Below are positions 42,055-44,360 of a DNA stretch of 44,360 bases, in pieces. The stretch is from positions 1 through 44,360 of the forward strand of contig CASZWJ010000014.1 of the NCBI GenBank assembly GCA_949493535.1, in the 5' to 3' direction. The number at the start of each line of letters is the position of its first letter. Position 1 is the first letter of the stretch. A model generated the notes under the pieces. It ran no database searches, had not been told where the DNA came from, and saw only the letters and a program-made list of their open reading frames with translations. This DNA comes from an uncultured Alphaproteobacteria bacterium (GTDB lineage Bacteria; Pseudomonadota; Alphaproteobacteria; RF32; CAG-239). The translations under genes were made by a program, and so were the position numbers.

Positions 42055-43110
42055 TTACTTTATGGCAAGTTCTTTCATGTATTTGCCATAATTTGCCAGT
42101 GCATCGTCTGTTTGTTCGATGATTGCAGAAACTTTCTTCTCTGAAAATCCCAAAGGTGCGGCGGTTTTAATCAAATCGCTGTCGGTAATATCAGTCCCTT
42201 TGCCATTTACCATAGATGTCTGCTCTCCGTTAATGCCCTGCGAAGGCGTTAAATCATACGCCGGCGTCATTTTCCAGTTATTGTTTCTATCCAGCATAAA
42301 AGAGAAGTTTTTACTATGGTCATCTTTGTTACCTGCTTTGACATTAAAAATCATCAGCCGCACCATTTTCTCAACTTCCCGAACGTCTTTGGTAAGAATG
42401 GAGGTCAGTTTTAATAAACCGTCATAGTTAATGCTGGATGTGCGGTGGTTGGCATGCAATAACCCGCAGGCCGTATGAATATGCATTTTTTCCGTGCCAA
42501 TCCGGTCAAAACGTTTGACGCCGAAATGACCGACGCAGTTTTTTGAGGGAAATAAATATGTTTCCGACATTTCAATGCCGGCGTCTTTGGCCATCTTTGA
42601 GTAAACATATTCCTCAGCGCCGATGTTTTTATTATCTAGAGAAGAGGCAAACTTAATTAACCACGGACTATAACCGGGTTTAGCCAAGTTTCCATGAATG
42701 AGGGTTTGCTTATCATCTGAAACTAACGCCACAATTTTGGGCCGCGCTCCACTGGATGAGCCATTAAGCGTTAAAAGCTTATCAAGCACTTCCGAACTTT
42801 TGTTGGCCAAAATATGATTAGCTTCTAAACAAAGTGAATCCAGTTCTATATTGCCGATAAATTCGTTGTTATTTTCAGTTATTGGCTCATATTCCAATGC
42901 CCCCATAGCATTAAACCCAATCATAGACAACCGTTGTAAAGGCGTGATTTGTTGCACACTCAAACCTTTCTTTTGTAATTGTCGGTCTAAAAGCAAGCAG
43001 CCTCAACCATCGGGCTAATAATCATTAAACACGCAGAAAAGGCCATTAAAGGTTTGTTTTGCATCTTAAGTTTTTCATAACTGCTTGATATATAACGGTT
43101 TTTGCAAAAG
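42055..43110 (-). pseudogene. hipA: Decayed hipA (serine/threonine toxin kinase)
   Basis: The open frame 42055-42996 (313 aa, TTG start) covers the HipA core and C-terminal lobe: TPLQRLSMIGFNAMGALEYEP, the SSSGARPK loop, a KFASSLDNKN strand, and the catalytic motifs GNKDDHSKNFSF and AYDLTPS. HipA is normally ~430 aa. Upstream, the reading frame continues the family but is broken: TFNGLFCVFNDY, stop TAG (43015-43017), PDG, stop TGA (43003-43005), GCLLLDR. That matches the family pattern GLFGVFNDSLPDGWGRLLLDR with L and W codons turned to stops. Further upstream a SYEKLKMQNKP stretch sits in another frame, so there is also a frameshift. Without its N-terminal domain and with no hipB nearby it is very probably inactive. 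Confidence 0.85.
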
Positions 43111-43164
43111 GATGAGGTAATAATGGTTTCCGTTTGAGGAAATATAAGTATCTGTTTTTAAGAA

Positions 43165-43207
43165 GGTGAAAATAAGTGTTTCCGGAGTTCTGAATTGGTG
43201 AAAATAA
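43165..43207. repeat. Direct repeats upstream of the winged-helix gene
   Basis: GGTGAAAATAA occurs at 43165-43175 and again at 43197-43207, 32 bases apart, each followed by a TTTCC core (GTGTTTCCGG and CAATTTCCAG). The spacing is about three helical turns. They could be an operator for the protein encoded at 43291 or iteron-like sites. Confidence 0.6.
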
Positions 43208-43290
43208 CAATTTCCAGATTCATTTTTGCTAAAATCCGATCAAATCTCCCAATAAATAGATGTAGATAAATGATTTATTAAGGAGAGAAC

Positions 43291-43698
43291 ATGAGCAAAA
43301 GCAAGGCAGAATTGTCTATTACCAAGCGTCTGTTGCTAGATTTCATTAAATACAAAACCAACAATAACCATACATTTTTCATGGGGAATGATAAAATCGC
43401 CATGGCCTTGGGGCTGACGGTTAATTCTGCCAAAGTTCTGGTAAATGAGCTGATCCGCGAGGGATATTTACTCAAAGCAAAAGATAACTACGGCCGCAGA
43501 ATATTAAACCTTTCCGGCAAACCATACCTGACAATCTCTTGCGCAGATTTAAGCAATATAGACAAGAAAATTATCGCCCAGGAAGCCGCCAACTATCAAC
43601 GCGATGCCGAATATTACAAACAGCAGTATGAATTTGAAAAAGCCAGGGCTGATAGATTGGCGGAGGAGATTGGGAGATTGAATTTACAATCCTTATAA
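43291..43698 (+). CDS. Winged-helix / coiled-coil DNA-binding protein (135 aa)
   Basis: Residues ~8-65 look like a winged helix: ITKRLLLDFIKYKT, FFMGNDKIAMALGLTVNSAK as helix-turn-helix, then VLVNELIREGYL and a KDNYGRRILNL wing. Residues ~88-132 form a coiled coil (AQEAANYQRDAEYYKQQYEF, ADRLAEEIGRL). The plan resembles plasmid or phage replication-initiator and regulator proteins. The ribosome site AAGGAGAG gives a firm start. The gene meets the recombinase tail to tail with a 6-base overlap. Direct repeats lie upstream. The function is not known. Confidence 0.75.
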   Translation: MSKSKAELSITKRLLLDFIKYKTNNNHTFFMGNDKIAMALGLTVNSAKVLVNELIREGYLLKAKDNYGRRILNLSGKPYLTISCADLSNIDKKIIAQEAANYQRDAEYYKQQYEFEKARADRLAEEIGRLNLQSL

Positions 43699-44289
43699 AG
43701 TAATCTTTTTTATAAACTCTCTTAATGTTTCTCTATGGACTTTAAGTTTATGGGCGATTTCATTTCTTGAACACCCCTTATTTAACATGGTTATAATTAC
43801 ATCTTCATAACCTGATAGCTTTAATTTTGAGTTTTTTGCACCAAATGGACGACCTAGTTTCATTCCTTTTGCTTTTCTGGCAGAGAGGGCATCTCGCGTG
43901 CGCTGAGAAATCAGGTTTCTTTCGATTTCTGCTGCTAGACCAAAAGCAAAGGCTAACACTTTAGATTGTATTCCTGCATCTAACCTAAAATTATCTTTAA
44001 TTGTAATTACCGTTGCCTCTGTATTCATGCAGTGGTGTAGAATAGCCATTACTTCTAATAGCTTTCTTCCCAATCTAGAAAGTTCACTTGCAATTACAAT
44101 ATCGTTAGAATGCAATTTTTTAATCAGTTTGCCTAATTTTCGCGATTTTAAGTCCTTTGTGGCACTTATGGTTTCTTCTATCCATTTATCCACAACAATG
44201 CTGTGCTTATCACAATATTGCTGAATTTCCCACTTTTGGTTTTCGGTTGTTTGCTTATTCGTACTCACTCGGATGTATCCATATATCAT
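43693..44289 (-). CDS. Serine recombinase, invertase/resolvase type (198 aa)
   Basis: Site-specific recombinase of the small serine family. The N-terminus MIYGYIRVSTNKQTTENQ holds catalytic Ser9. ELSRLGRKLLEVM (~90-103) contains the second active-site Arg cluster, and the E-helix follows (LAFAFGLAAEIERNLISQRT, ~112-131). GRPFGAKNSKLKL marks the linker, and a C-terminal Hin-type helix-turn-helix ends it (CSRNEIAHKLKVHRETLREF). Among relatives it resembles the Mpi/PinR-like master invertases. The pattern fits inversion or resolution; the target sites are not visible in the window, apart from a short inverted repeat just upstream. Confidence 0.92.
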   Translation of the reverse strand: MIYGYIRVSTNKQTTENQKWEIQQYCDKHSIVVDKWIEETISATKDLKSRKLGKLIKKLHSNDIVIASELSRLGRKLLEVMAILHHCMNTEATVITIKDNFRLDAGIQSKVLAFAFGLAAEIERNLISQRTRDALSARKAKGMKLGRPFGAKNSKLKLSGYEDVIITMLNKGCSRNEIAHKLKVHRETLREFIKKITL

Positions 44290-44300
44290 AAAAAGTCTCC

Positions 44301-44322
44301 ATTATTAAGTTTTCCTAATAAT
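44301..44322. repeat. Short inverted repeat upstream of the recombinase gene
   Basis: ATTATTA (44301-44307), 8-base spacer, TAATAAT (44316-44322), 12 bases upstream of the recombinase start. It could be an operator or a half of a recombination site. No second copy is obvious in the window. Confidence 0.5.
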
Positions 44323-44360
44323 GCACATAAAATGACGAAAATAAACGACCGTATAAATCC

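Noticed and set aside
43003..43005. UGA recoded as tryptophan in hipA
   Set aside because: Other genes here (opgH, mlaE) end at TGA at the expected family length, and the hipA region also has a TAG and a frameshift, so decay explains it.
1..44360. CRISPR array, tRNA or rRNA genes
   Set aside because: No regularly spaced repeats with unique spacers and no cloverleaf or rRNA-like sequence was found by reading; a dedicated tRNA scan was not possible.

Overview
The window reads as the chromosome of a Gram-negative, fermentative bacterium, most likely an uncultured gut-type alphaproteobacterium of fairly low GC. This is an inference from gene content, since no rRNA or other phylogenetic marker is present. 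It carries osmoregulated periplasmic glucan genes (opgG, opgH), an Mla-type lipid transporter with a PqiC-like lipoprotein, a DUF3772-type MscS channel, SlyX, a QseBC/YgiW set, and the anaerobic carbon enzymes pyruvate phosphate dikinase and AdhE. Core genes mostly have clear Shine-Dalgarno sites (AAGGAG and similar) and intrinsic terminators.

Left part (1-7.2 kb): a heptamer repeat and degenerate non-coding repeats, then three leftward surface-protein genes. Two are lipoproteins (1138 and 605 aa) sharing a nearly duplicated C-terminal domain; between them lies a small predicted beta-barrel protein. They lack Shine-Dalgarno sites, have long AT-rich leaders and resemble Bacteroidota-style surface lipoproteins. 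The two lipoprotein genes have similar promoters and leader hairpins.

Central part (7.3-40.5 kb): ppdK; an unknown 179-aa gene; a YcaD-like MFS exporter; opgG, a small unknown gene and opgH, closely packed; a MutT-like Nudix hydrolase; a basic repeat-rich exported protein; adhE; a membrane protein, slyX and a zinc-ribbon-tailed mscL; an mlaE-mlaF-mlaD-pqiC-like operon; an HdeD-like protein; a membrane protein with a histone-H1-like tail; ygiW-qseB-qseC with a PmrA/QseB-type box upstream; a CorC-like protein; a large MscS channel; a lipoprotein; a GH24 lysozyme-like protein; a 54-aa membrane peptide; lemA and a TPM-domain protein; a small exported protein; a hexose-phosphate mutarotase-like enzyme and an AnmK-like kinase. 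Envelope and osmotic homeostasis dominate (glucans, MscL, MscS, lipid transport, peptidoglycan turnover). An 83-84-nt palindromic repeat sits just after the stop codons of both ppdK and adhE, upstream of their terminators.

Right part (40.5-44.4 kb): an AT-rich accessory stretch with an SRA-like/HNH nuclease (probable modification-dependent restriction enzyme), a decayed hipA toxin-kinase pseudogene, a winged-helix/coiled-coil protein behind direct repeats, and a small serine recombinase of the invertase/resolvase type. It looks like a mobile or defence island running past the window edge.
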